A stretch of DNA of 64,000 nt from Bacillus sp. FJAT-18017 (GTDB taxonomy: Bacteria > Bacillota > Bacilli > Bacillales > Cytobacillaceae), in assembly GCF_001278805.1 (NCBI RefSeq), contig NZ_CP012602.1:2138001-2202000 (forward strand), written 5' to 3'. How positions within the stretch are numbered: position 1 is the first letter of the stretch; the number at the start of each line of letters is the position of its first letter. The notes beneath the pieces are model-generated. The model saw nothing but the letters and a program-made list of their open reading frames with translations. It was not told the DNA's origin and ran no database searches. Shown here in pieces: positions 56,176 through 64,000 of this stretch. The position numbers and the translations under genes were made by a program.

Positions 56176-57043
56176 ATACACGTATCCCATACTGGCAGGG
56201 CTTATTGTAGGTTTGATTGCTCGTCTGTACATGCTGCGTACTGACTATCGCCAGTATCCAACATATCTTCATGGTAAAATTATTCATGTTGCAGTTGGCT
56301 TTATAGCAGCTGGACTTGGGACTGTCGTTGTTCCTTCTATTATGGAGAAAGAATTTACGGCAGTGACATTTTTAACGATTGCCGCCTCGCAATTTCGCGA
56401 AGTCAGGAATATGGAGCGGAATACACTAAGTGTGCTTGATGAGTATGAGCTCGTAAAACGTGGGAACACGTATATAGAGGGAATTGCGGTTGCGTTTGAA
56501 AGCCGGAATTACTTGGTGATCCTCACTTCCTTTGCCGTAACGTTTGCATACTTGTGGATAAATTTAGTTGGCGCAATTATTGCTGCCATACTTGCGCTTA
56601 TAGCGGTAAAGTTCCTGATGTCGGGGGGGACTATTGAAAAAATAGCCGATATCGAATATGTACAGCCCCGATTTGAAGGCCCTGGTTTATATGTTGATAC
56701 GGTTTATATGATGAATATTGGTCTTCCTGCCCGCAGGCAGGAAATACTTGAGAATGGAATGGGTTTTATTTTAAAACCGAAGAATGCCAACTCGAAAATT
56801 ACTTTGTCTAATTTAGGTCAACGGCAGGCAATTCTCCATGATGTCTCGACTGCTCTTGGAATTTACAGGGATTCAGGTACTCCGGCGCTCGTTCCTTTGG
56901 CAAAAAGGGATCTCAAGGATGGACGCCTGGCAGTTTTTGTTCTCCCTCAAGAAAGGGATAAACAAAAAGCAATTGATATTATTGGAGCAGTTCCAACGCT
57001 TGAGAATGCCATTCGGATGCCTTCGAAAAAATTACAAGAGTAG
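56168..57043 (+). CDS. yphB: YIEGIA family protein (YphB/SeaA-like)
   Basis: 291 residues. The family-naming YIEGIA motif is present in RGNTYIEGIAVAFESRN. Three to four membrane helices occupy the first 160 residues; the C-terminal 130 are soluble. Known members are sporulation or germination related. The ATG is chosen for the typical N-terminus; TTG 56144 is in frame. GAAAGGGG lies 14 nt upstream. Confidence 0.78.
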   Translation: MTEYTYPILAGLIVGLIARLYMLRTDYRQYPTYLHGKIIHVAVGFIAAGLGTVVVPSIMEKEFTAVTFLTIAASQFREVRNMERNTLSVLDEYELVKRGNTYIEGIAVAFESRNYLVILTSFAVTFAYLWINLVGAIIAAILALIAVKFLMSGGTIEKIADIEYVQPRFEGPGLYVDTVYMMNIGLPARRQEILENGMGFILKPKNANSKITLSNLGQRQAILHDVSTALGIYRDSGTPALVPLAKRDLKDGRLAVFVLPQERDKQKAIDIIGAVPTLENAIRMPSKKLQE

Positions 57044-57055
57044 TGAGGGATGATC

Positions 57056-57241
57056 GTGAGCCTTGAAAAGTTCATATTAGCTGTGGTGACCACCAATCCT
57101 GCTAAAGTTTCCGGAGGAGCAAGTGTTTTTCATTGTTCGGGGAAAGAGGAAATGGATACCATGACAGCGAACCTCGAAGCGATCCTTGATGGAATAGCGC
57201 ATGCACTGGGTGAAGAGTTATATATTATTGTAAAGCACTGA
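57056..57241 (+). CDS. Small partner of the YIEGIA protein (capping-complex subunit)
   Basis: 61 residues, soluble: AVVTTNPAKVSGGASVFHCS at the front and GEELYIIVKH at the end. GTG is used because GAGGG sits 6 nt away; ATG 57050 would touch that site. Small genes directly after YIEGIA genes are annotated as capping-complex subunits; no activity is visible. A weak terminator (CCCTTC/GAAGGG) follows at 57.3 kb. Confidence 0.7.
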   Translation: MSLEKFILAVVTTNPAKVSGGASVFHCSGKEEMDTMTANLEAILDGIAHALGEELYIIVKH

Positions 57242-57301
57242 CTCTACAATAGTTTTAATTGCGCGGATGGACGAACATTGGTACTATAATGAAGAGTTAA
57301 G

Positions 57302-57326
57302 CCCTTCCTATGAAGGGTTTATTTTG
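57302..57326 (+). terminator. Terminator after the YIEGIA gene pair
   Basis: CCCTTC and GAAGGG around CTAT, followed by TTTATTTT. Confidence 0.6.
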
Positions 57327-57375
57327 GTAAAATACAGTTTTTATCCTTATGTTTTTGGCTAGGTTAACAACACTG

Positions 57376-57565
57376 GTGATTTCCGCTCCAGGCGCTTCGC
57401 TTTCCGCGGGCGGTCTGGGAGCCTCTTCGGCTTAGCGCCTGTGGGGTCTCCCACTGACCTTTTCTCCCGCCAGGACGTTGAATAATCTTCCCTGAAAAAG
57501 CACCGCAGGAGAAAATGCGAATGCATTTTCGAACGAGTCTTCGCGCCTTACGCTCCAATCAACTC
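57376..57565 (-). repeat. Dispersed repeat family B, copy 3 (long form)
   Basis: On the plus strand it reads TTTCCGCTCCAGGCGCTTCG, CTGTGGGGTCTCCCACTGAC, CAGGACGTTGAATAATCTTC and CATTTTCGAACGAGTCTTCG. It includes the CAGGGAAG/ACGTTGAATAA portion shared with the 8.0 kb copy but absent from the 41.7 kb copy. The flanking bases to der show nothing else. Confidence 0.75.
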
Positions 57566-57679
57566 TGGTTATAATATCATTATCGATAAACATTGCCATG
57601 ATTATTAGGATGCAAAAATCTGAAGTAACCGAAAATAGGCAGATGCCTGTTTTTAGAATGTAAATTAAGGGTGAGTTGA

Positions 57680-58990
57680 ATGGTAAAACCAACAATTGCA
57701 ATTGTCGGACGGCCGAACGTAGGCAAATCAACGATTTTCAATAGAATAGTCGGAGAAAGAGTCTCTATTGTAGAGGATATTCCAGGCGTGACCAGGGATC
57801 GTCTCTATAGTTCTGCAGAATGGCTTGCACATGATTTCAATATTATTGATACAGGCGGCATAGATATCGGCGATGAACCCTTCCTTGAGCAAATCCGCCA
57901 GCAGGCCGAAATTGCTATTGAAGAAGCAGATGTCATTATTTTTATTGTGAATGGCCGTGAAGGCGTTACAGCTGCCGACGAAGAAGTGGCAAAGATACTT
58001 TACAAAACGAAAAAGCCAGTTGTTCTGGCAGTAAATAAAATCGATAATCCGGAAATGAGAGCGGAGATTTACGATTTTTATGCACTTGGCTTTGGCGAGC
58101 CTTTTCCAATTTCAGGCTCTCATGGTCTTGGTCTGGGTGACCTTCTTGATGAAGCTGCAAAACATTTTCCAAAAGTTGAGGAAGTAGATTTTCCTGAAGA
58201 TGCTATTAAATTCAGCTTAATCGGGCGTCCGAATGTCGGAAAGTCTTCCCTGGTAAATGCCTTGCTAGGGGAAGAGCGGGTCATTGTCAGTGATATTGCC
58301 GGTACAACCCGTGATGCAATTGACTCGTTGTATGAATTTGATGGACAGGAATATGTCATTATCGATACAGCAGGGATGAGAAAAAGAGGCAAGGTATATG
58401 AAAGCACTGAAAAATATAGTGTACTCCGTGCACTAAGGGCGATTGAACGGTCAGATGTTGTCCTGGTGGTATTGAATGCCGAAGAAGGTATTCAGGAACA
58501 GGATAAGAATATTGCTGGATATGCCCATGAAGCGGGCAGAGCGGTAGTTTTAGTCGTAAATAAATGGGATGCCATTGAAAAAGATGAGAAAACCATGAAA
58601 GAGTTTGAACTTAAAATTAAGGACCATTTCAAATTTCTTGACTATGCTCCAATTGTCTTTTTATCTGCTAAAACAAAGAAAAGGGTTCATTCGCTGTTAC
58701 CTGTAATCAACATGGCAAGTGAAAATCATTCGATGAGGGTGCAAACGAATGTACTGAACGACATCATAACAGATGCGGTTGCCATGAATCCTACTCCAAC
58801 TGATAAAGGGCGCAGGTTAAAAATTTACTATACGACTCAGGTAGCCGTGAAGCCGCCTACATTTGTCGTTTTTGTAAATGACCCTGAAATGATGCACTTT
58901 TCTTATCAACGTTTCCTCGAGAACAGAATCCGTGACGCATTCGGCTTTGAAGGCACACCTATCAAAATATTTGCAAGAGAAAGAAAATAA
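57680..58990 (+). CDS. der: Ribosome biogenesis GTPase Der (EngA)
   Basis: 436 residues with two tandem G domains: [12 protein letters not shown] (about residue 10) and [12 protein letters not shown] (about 184), each with DTxG and NKxD (AVNKIDN, VVNKWDA). A C-terminal KH-like domain follows. Needed for 50S subunit assembly. AGGGTGAGTTGA precedes the ATG. Confidence 0.96.
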   Translation: MVKPTIAIVGRPNVGKSTIFNRIVGERVSIVEDIPGVTRDRLYSSAEWLAHDFNIIDTGGIDIGDEPFLEQIRQQAEIAIEEADVIIFIVNGREGVTAADEEVAKILYKTKKPVVLAVNKIDNPEMRAEIYDFYALGFGEPFPISGSHGLGLGDLLDEAAKHFPKVEEVDFPEDAIKFSLIGRPNVGKSSLVNALLGEERVIVSDIAGTTRDAIDSLYEFDGQEYVIIDTAGMRKRGKVYESTEKYSVLRALRAIERSDVVLVVLNAEEGIQEQDKNIAGYAHEAGRAVVLVVNKWDAIEKDEKTMKEFELKIKDHFKFLDYAPIVFLSAKTKKRVHSLLPVINMASENHSMRVQTNVLNDIITDAVAMNPTPTDKGRRLKIYYTTQVAVKPPTFVVFVNDPEMMHFSYQRFLENRIRDAFGFEGTPIKIFARERK

Positions 58991-59010
58991 AGTAAAGGTT
59001 GTGATTTTTT

Positions 59011-60054
59011 ATGCATATGCAGAGTGGGGAAATCGCTGTATTAGGTGCTGGCAGCTGGGGAACAGCACTTGCAATCGTGCTTGCTGATAACGGGCATAAC
59101 GTAAAATTATGGAGCCACAACCCTGACCAAGTACAAGAAATTAATGAATCAAGGACAAATGCAAAATATTTGCCTGGAATCGAAATACCAGCCTTAATCG
59201 AAGCTGTGTCTTCGATAAGTGATGCACTACAGGGCACTGATACCGTTGTTTTAGCCGTACCAACAAAAGCAATAAGAGAAGTTGTTGGCAAAATGAAATC
59301 GGTACAAAACTCGCCCGTGACGGTTGTACATGTGAGTAAAGGAATTGAGCCGGATTCCCTGCTTCGGATTTCGGAAATGATCCAAGAGGAAATGCCATCT
59401 GAATCTGTAAAAGCAATTGTTGTGTTATCAGGACCTAGTCATGCGGAGGAAGTTAGCTTAAGGCACCCGACAACGGTCACTGTTTCTTCAGAGAATATGG
59501 AAGAGGCAGAGCGGATACAAGATTTGTTTATCAACCAAAACTTCAGAGTATATACCAATCCAGATGTTATCGGTGTTGAAATAGGCGGTGCATTGAAAAA
59601 TATTATAGCCTTAGCTGCAGGAATTACAGATGGGCTTGGTTTTGGGGATAATGCCAAAGCAGCGTTAATGACTAGGGGGCTCGCGGAAATAGCAAGGCTT
59701 GGCACGAAAATGGGAGCCAATCCATTAACTTTTTCGGGGCTGGCTGGTATCGGTGATTTAATCGTAACCTGTACAAGTGTTCATTCAAGGAACTGGCGGG
59801 CTGGAAATATGCTAGGCAAAGGGCAAACTCTTGAAGATGTACTTAACAACATGGGAATGGTTGTTGAGGGGGTGCGGACAACTAAGGCTGCGCACCAGCT
59901 GGCAGCGAAATATGAAGTTGAGATGCCGATTGCTGATACATTATATAAAGTGCTATTTGAAGGGCTTCCTGCCAAGGATGCGGCTGATTTGTTGATGGCC
60001 CGCAACAGGACACACGAGATGGAAGACTTAACGAATATCTTAAATGACAATTAA
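59011..60054 (+). CDS. gpsA: Glycerol-3-phosphate dehydrogenase [NAD(P)+]
   Basis: 347 residues; reduces dihydroxyacetone phosphate to glycerol 3-phosphate for phospholipid synthesis. NAD motif [12 protein letters not shown], then [19 protein letters not shown], and the catalytic Lys in [26 protein letters not shown] precedes the ATG; a second ATG two codons on is possible. It follows der by 20 bp. Confidence 0.96.
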   Translation: MHMQSGEIAVLGAGSWGTALAIVLADNGHNVKLWSHNPDQVQEINESRTNAKYLPGIEIPALIEAVSSISDALQGTDTVVLAVPTKAIREVVGKMKSVQNSPVTVVHVSKGIEPDSLLRISEMIQEEMPSESVKAIVVLSGPSHAEEVSLRHPTTVTVSSENMEEAERIQDLFINQNFRVYTNPDVIGVEIGGALKNIIALAAGITDGLGFGDNAKAALMTRGLAEIARLGTKMGANPLTFSGLAGIGDLIVTCTSVHSRNWRAGNMLGKGQTLEDVLNNMGMVVEGVRTTKAAHQLAAKYEVEMPIADTLYKVLFEGLPAKDAADLLMARNRTHEMEDLTNILNDN

Positions 60055-60170
60055 TTTACGTTTATAATTATTAAACATGGGCTTTTTAGAGATGCATTTA
60101 TTTTTCTGTCTGCATACAATGCAACGAAACATTTTAGTGAATTGTTGTTTGGGTATAGTCGTACCATAAT

Positions 60171-60204
60171 TGAGCAAGGACTCGCCCCCCTTGCTCTTTT
60201 TTTA
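60171..60204 (+). terminator. der-gpsA terminator
   Basis: GAGCAAGG and CCTTGCTC enclose ACTCGCCCC and lead into TTTTTTT. Confidence 0.85.
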
Positions 60205-60268
60205 TAATTAAATTTGTTCTTATCTGAGAATTAGTTCTATAAGCAGCAGATTCGGAAAGTAATAGTTG

Positions 60269-60297
60269 TTCCCGCGGGAAGAACGCTGTGATATAAT
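60269..60297 (+). promoter_or_regulatory. Promoter of yphE with overlapping palindrome
   Basis: TGATATAAT is a perfect extended -10 (60289-60297). The expected -35 position is filled by TTCCCGCGGGAA (60269-60280), a perfect 12-bp palindrome, so a regulator could act there. Confidence 0.45.
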
Positions 60298-60324
60298 ATT
60301 GCTTTGTAAAAGGGGGGTATATGT

Positions 60325-60525
60325 TTGTCACCAGCATTGATGAAAATGTGGATTTCGTTTGTTGGAATGGGCCTAATGGCTATTTCTTTGCTTACAATCT
60401 ACCTGAGCAGATTTAAATTAAAAGGCGTTCTTCGTATAATAACAGCAGTAATAGCTTATGGGCTGATGGTGCTTTCCGGCATTATTATTTTCCTGGTCGT
60501 CATGAGCGGGCCGACAAGTGAATAG
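60325..60525 (+). CDS. yphE: DUF2768 family membrane protein YphE
   Basis: 66 residues with two membrane helices (about 8-26 and 36-60) and an R/K-rich turn between. The start is TTG after AGGGGGG; the ATG four bases earlier is out of frame. Function unknown; it lies between gpsA and yphF as in B. subtilis. Confidence 0.75.
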   Translation: MSPALMKMWISFVGMGLMAISLLTIYLSRFKLKGVLRIITAVIAYGLMVLSGIIIFLVVMSGPTSE

Positions 60526-60552
60526 AACTACATAATCCAAAGGATTGATTAC

Positions 60553-61269
60553 ATGTTAAACAAATTGAAATTTTCGCTATCGGTTTTTCTTATTGTAACC
60601 CTTTCCGGCTGCATGTATCCAAGTGAGGATCTTGCACAAAACCAAATTCCATATAAAGAACAGATTGATTCTGTTCAGTCTGCGGTTGATCGTTTTCAAG
60701 AAGATAATGGGGGCATTCTTCCAATTAAAACGAAGGATATGGAAACGCCTATCTATGAAAAATATTTGATTGACTTTAACAAAATAGCTCCTAGATATAT
60801 TGATTCGCCGCCAGGTAATGCCTTTGAGAGCGGAGGTATTTTCCAATACGTATTAATTGATGTAGAAACCAACCCTACCGTCAAGCTTCTGGATTTGAGA
60901 ATTGCCGACAAGATTAGAGAAATAAAAATTCGTATAAGCGCAAGTGGCTTTCCTCCTTATAAAGACAAGATAGCCCCAAATGTTTATACCATGAATTTTA
61001 AAGAGCTTGGCTACAAAGAGGATCAATTTGTAATTAGCCCTTTTACACAACAAAATTTACCGTTTGTAGTAAATGGGCAAGCTGAAGTATACGTCGATTA
61101 TCGCAGTGATATTTACCAGGCTCTAAAAAAGTCAGACAAAAACTTTAAAAAGGGCGATGACATACGGAGCATTCTTACAGATAACTCTATGTTCGTTCCT
61201 GCCTACTCATTACCATATACGATTGATGATAAAGGAGAGCCTGTTTTTATCCAGAACAAAGGACAGTAA
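60553..61269 (+). CDS. yphF: Lipoprotein YphF
   Basis: 238 residues. Signal sequence with lipobox LSGC (Cys 20), so the protein is lipid-anchored outside the membrane. The rest is soluble with YKEQIDSVQSAVDRFQEDNG and no known catalytic motif. It follows yphE by 27 bp and is probably co-transcribed. Confidence 0.8.
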   Translation: MLNKLKFSLSVFLIVTLSGCMYPSEDLAQNQIPYKEQIDSVQSAVDRFQEDNGGILPIKTKDMETPIYEKYLIDFNKIAPRYIDSPPGNAFESGGIFQYVLIDVETNPTVKLLDLRIADKIREIKIRISASGFPPYKDKIAPNVYTMNFKELGYKEDQFVISPFTQQNLPFVVNGQAEVYVDYRSDIYQALKKSDKNFKKGDDIRSILTDNSMFVPAYSLPYTIDDKGEPVFIQNKGQ

Positions 61270-61460
61270 GCCCGTTGATTCAAGCTTCTGAGTTAAAAAA
61301 GCTAATGCTTAATACCCGTATAAAAGTTAGAGGTTCATGCCTTGGAAAAATGATTTTGGTTCCTTGCGGCTAATAATCGGTGAGAAAGATAAAGATTTGC
61401 TTTCTTAAAAACTAGCAATCAATCAATTGCAAATGGTAAAAATTCATAAACGAAAGTCAT

Positions 61461-61504
61461 AACCCTTTTTCTGTGAAATATATTTACAGGAGAAGGGTTT
61501 TTTT
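61461..61504 (+). terminator. yphF terminator
   Basis: AACCCTT and AAGGGTT, with CTGT/ACAG inside, followed by seven T. The 190 bp between yphF and this hairpin contain nothing recognisable. Confidence 0.75.
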
Positions 61505-61597
61505 CATTATGTTTGCTTCCCTTGCTGGGGTTAAGACCGGTTTATTCCGGAATAATGGGTTTTCCGGAACAGGAGGTAAAAATAAATAGCAAAACTA

Positions 61598-61627
61598 GCA
61601 TAAAAGGATAGGACAACGTCATAAACA
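61598..61627 (+). promoter_or_regulatory. Probable sigma-E promoter of spoIVA
   Basis: GCATAAA and CATAAACA are 15 bp apart, similar to the dacB promoter in this window. spoIVA is a sigma-E gene in B. subtilis. Confidence 0.5.
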
Positions 61628-61694
61628 TATACTGTCCAAAATTACCTAAATGGATACTATTATCCCACTAACTCTAAGATCGGGAGGGGATCTC

Positions 61695-63173
61695 TTGGAA
61701 AGGGTAGATATTTTTAAAGATATTGCTGAACGTACAGGCGGCGATATTTATCTGGGGGTTGTTGGGGCTGTCCGCACCGGCAAATCCACATTTATCAAAA
61801 AGTTCATGGAACTCGTAGTACTGCCAAATATGGCAAATGAGGCGGACCGGGCAAGAACGCAGGATGAGCTGCCGCAAAGTGCGGCGGGCAAGACAATCAT
61901 GACTACTGAGCCAAAATTCGTCCCAAATCAGGCCGCAACAGTGTTTGTCGACGAGGGGCTTGAGGTAAATATCCGTCTGGTAGATTGTGTTGGCTACACA
62001 GTCCCAGGTGCAAAAGGGTATGAGGACGAAAATGGTCCGAGGATGATAACCACACCATGGTATGAAGAACCTATCCCGTTCCATGAGGCTGCTGAAATCG
62101 GAACGAGAAAGGTCATCCAGGAACATTCGACAATCGGGGTAGTTATCACAACGGATGGGACGATTGGGGAAATTCCGCGCAGCTCCTACCTGGAAGCTGA
62201 GGAACGAGTTATCAATGAACTTAAAGAGGTTGGCAAGCCGTTCATTATGGTGGTAAACAGTGCCCAGCCGTATCATCCGAATACGGAAGCACTTCGAGCC
62301 AGCCTTGCTGAAAAGTATGATATTCCAGTACTCGCTATGAGTGTTGAAGGTATGCGGGAAGGAGACGTACTCAATGTATTGAGAGAAGCGCTTTATGAAT
62401 TCCCTGTCATTGAAGTAAATGTTAACCTTCCAAGCTGGGTTATGGTACTCAGGGAAAATCATTGGCTTCGTCAAAGCTATCAGGAAGCTGTGAGGGAAAC
62501 GGTTAAGGATATTAAAAGATTAAGAGACGTGGACCGTGTTGTAACCCAATTCAGTGATTTCGAATTCATTGAAAGGGCGGGGCTTGCCGGAATAGAAATG
62601 GGCCAGGGTGTCGCAGAAATCGATTTATATGCACCTGATGAACTTTACGACGAAATCCTTAAGGAAATAGTCGGAGTGGAGATCAGGGGCAAGGATCACC
62701 TGCTTGAGTTAATGCAGGAGTTTGCACATGCGAAAGCAGAATATGACCATATTTCCGATGCACTTAAAATGGTCAAACAAACAGGGTATGGAATTGCTTC
62801 TCCTTCATTGGCGGATATGAGCCTCGAAGAGCCAGAAATCATCAGGCAGGGTGCCAGGTTTGGAGTCAGGCTGAAAGCCGTTGCCCCATCCATTCATATG
62901 CTAAAGGTAGATGTTGAATCAGAATTTGCCCCAATTATCGGGACAGAAAAACAAAGCGAAGAATTGGTTCGCTACCTTATGCAGGATTTCGAGGACGATC
63001 CGCTTTCTATCTGGAATTCAGATATTTTTGGCAGAAGCCTCAGCTCCATTGTCAGGGAGGGTATCCAGGCGAAAATTTCGCTTATGCCTGAGAACGCCCG
63101 CTATAAGCTAAAAGAAACGCTGGAGCGCATTATTAACGAAGGATCGGGCGGTCTGATTGCGATCATACTCTAA
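61695..63173 (+). CDS. spoIVA: Stage IV sporulation protein A (spore coat morphogenetic ATPase)
   Basis: 492 residues, as in B. subtilis. The Walker A is GAVRTGKSTFIKKF, followed by DCVGYTVPGAKG; the C-terminus ENARYKLKETLERII is highly conserved. It polymerises with ATP hydrolysis to form the base layer of the coat around the forespore. The start is TTG after GGGAGGGG; the ATG 45 bases earlier has no ribosome binding site. Confidence 0.95.
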   Translation: MERVDIFKDIAERTGGDIYLGVVGAVRTGKSTFIKKFMELVVLPNMANEADRARTQDELPQSAAGKTIMTTEPKFVPNQAATVFVDEGLEVNIRLVDCVGYTVPGAKGYEDENGPRMITTPWYEEPIPFHEAAEIGTRKVIQEHSTIGVVITTDGTIGEIPRSSYLEAEERVINELKEVGKPFIMVVNSAQPYHPNTEALRASLAEKYDIPVLAMSVEGMREGDVLNVLREALYEFPVIEVNVNLPSWVMVLRENHWLRQSYQEAVRETVKDIKRLRDVDRVVTQFSDFEFIERAGLAGIEMGQGVAEIDLYAPDELYDEILKEIVGVEIRGKDHLLELMQEFAHAKAEYDHISDALKMVKQTGYGIASPSLADMSLEEPEIIRQGARFGVRLKAVAPSIHMLKVDVESEFAPIIGTEKQSEELVRYLMQDFEDDPLSIWNSDIFGRSLSSIVREGIQAKISLMPENARYKLKETLERIINEGSGGLIAIIL

Positions 63174-63195
63174 CAATTAAAAATATGCTACGGTA

Positions 63196-63228
63196 TAGGC
63201 TCCTTTATGGGGCCTTTTCTTTTTTTCT
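63196..63228 (+). terminator. spoIVA terminator
   Basis: AGGCTCC and GGGGCCT around TTTAT, then TTTTCTTTTTTT. Confidence 0.8.
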
Positions 63229-63640
63229 CGCAACCCTCAGAATACTACCTCTTTGTGGAATGTAAAAGGTTTAGCCCGAGGGTAGGAGAGGGGGTGAATA
63301 TTGGTTAGCTCGCTAAAAATAGCGAAAATTCCCCAGCGATATTTCTTGAAATAAGATTAAAACTTGAGATGAAGGGGAATGAAGAGTGTGGAGAGCCCGG
63401 CTTCTGAATGTTAAAAACGGATATTTTTCGCGCATTTCCTTAATTTTCGACATTTTAGAGGAAAATTCGTCTTTTATATGAAAAGATTTCCACTATTTAC
63501 GGGAATAATCTTGATATGCTGTTTTTAATGTGATAATCTACTAACAGAATTATCCTCATGAAGCACAAAGCTTAATTTCATTGGGTTTCTTTCAATTTTT
63601 TAAGTAAAAATGATTGAAATCCAGCGAGGCTTCATTTATG
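63229..63640. other. Unassigned 410-bp spacer before hbs
   Basis: No gene is apparent on either strand. A strong GGGGGTGAATA is followed by a TTG opening a 17-codon frame (63303-63356) that I do not consider reliable. The region is AT-rich with no repeat family members. Confidence 0.4.
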
Positions 63641-63647
63641 ATAAGCC

Positions 63648-63677
63648 TTGTCAATAAAATACGAGCATACGTATAGA
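63648..63677 (+). promoter_or_regulatory. Possible hbs promoter
   Basis: TTGTCA and TATAGA with an 18-bp spacer, about 80 bp before hbs. The palindrome ATACGTAT overlaps the -10. Confidence 0.4.
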
Positions 63678-63756
63678 ATTGATGAAATTTGTTTAGAAAT
63701 GTAGATAAGTATTCTTATCTGCTACTGGGCAAATCATTTGGGAGGAGGTGAATGGC

Positions 63757-64000
63757 ATGAACAAAACAGAACTAATCAATGCAGTAGCTGAGGCTAGCGA
63801 ACTTTCTAGGAAGGAAGCAACTAAAGCTGTTGATGCAGTGTTTGATTCCATTTTGGATGCTTTGAAAAATGGTGATAAGGTTTCCCTAATCGGTTTTGGT
63901 AACTTTGAAGTTCGTGAGCGTTCCGCTCGTAAAGGCCGCAACCCGCAAACTGGCGAAGAAATCGAAATCGCTGCTAGCAAAGTTCCAGCTTTCAAACCAG
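63757..64000 (+). CDS. hbs: DNA-binding protein HU (HBsu), 3' end cut by window
   Basis: 81 codons are visible, ending at AFKP just before the last nine or so residues. [20 protein letters not shown] and [20 protein letters not shown] are diagnostic; RNPQTGEEI forms the DNA-binding arm. The protein is a nucleoid-associated dimer. GGGAGGAGGTG precedes the ATG. Confidence 0.96.
   Translation, partial: MNKTELINAVAEASELSRKEATKAVDAVFDSILDALKNGDKVSLIGFGNFEVRERSARKGRNPQTGEEIEIAASKVPAFKP

Noticed and set aside
61674..62474. 266-codon minus-strand frame inside spoIVA
   Set aside because: Antisense to a strongly conserved gene; no start signal and no family resemblance.

Overview
The window is the chromosomal core of an endospore-forming, low-to-moderate GC Gram-positive bacterium of the family Bacillaceae. 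The evidence is the density of sporulation genes (spoIIM, spoIIAA-spoIIAB-sigF, spoVA genes, spmAB, dacB, dacF, sleB-ypeB, spoIVA), AGGAGG-type ribosome binding sites, frequent TTG/GTG starts, and gene order that closely follows the Bacillus subtilis segment running from yqkF to hbs. The left edge cuts a GrpB-family gene and the right edge cuts hbs. There is no prophage, CRISPR array, rRNA, tRNA or intact insertion sequence.

Layout. 0-6 kb: yqkF, mciZ (divisome inhibitor), nudF, an endonuclease Q family gene, spoIIM, fur, yqzK, xerD. 6-13 kb: nucleoside catabolism (deoB, pdp), dacF, and the forespore sigma operon spoIIAA-spoIIAB-sigF with a recognisable sigma-H promoter. 13-19 kb: a shortened spoVA operon (AA, AB, AEA, AF only), lysA, a 29-codon membrane peptide gene, ribT, and ypuF on the minus strand. 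19-25 kb: scpA-scpB, an unrecognised gene, ypuI, dacB-spmA-spmB (sigma-E promoter) and rluB. 25-34 kb: resABC-resDE (cytochrome c maturation and redox signalling) and sigX-rsiX with an autoregulatory promoter. 34-45 kb: an M23/LysM hydrolase, an FMN riboswitch with ribU, fer, ypbB-recS-ypbD-ypbE, ypbF, a CBS/ACT-like protein, a small membrane protein, ypbG and mecB. 45-52 kb: gudB, ypdA, ansA, prsW, sleB-ypeB, ypfB. 52-64 kb: cmk-plsC-rpsA, ypzI, yphA, a YIEGIA-type gene with its small partner, der, gpsA, yphE, yphF, spoIVA and the start of hbs.

The genes are conventional, so the novelty lies between them. The intergenic spaces carry several dispersed repeat families: mosaic GC-rich elements (A, B, E), a tandem 51-52 bp repeat (C) and GAGGCTGTCCC hairpins (F). 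Three copies of a probably structured RNA (family D) are also present; one copy is diverged in sequence yet keeps the same helices. Other points are a structured leader before cmk with M-box-like motifs, a 13-bp hairpin that buries a Shine-Dalgarno sequence at 43.1 kb, and several genes expected from B. subtilis synteny that are missing (spoVAC/AD/AEB, the purine nucleoside phosphorylase, ypfA, ribDEABH). The family names A-F are mine. All comparisons to B. subtilis are from memory, not from a search.
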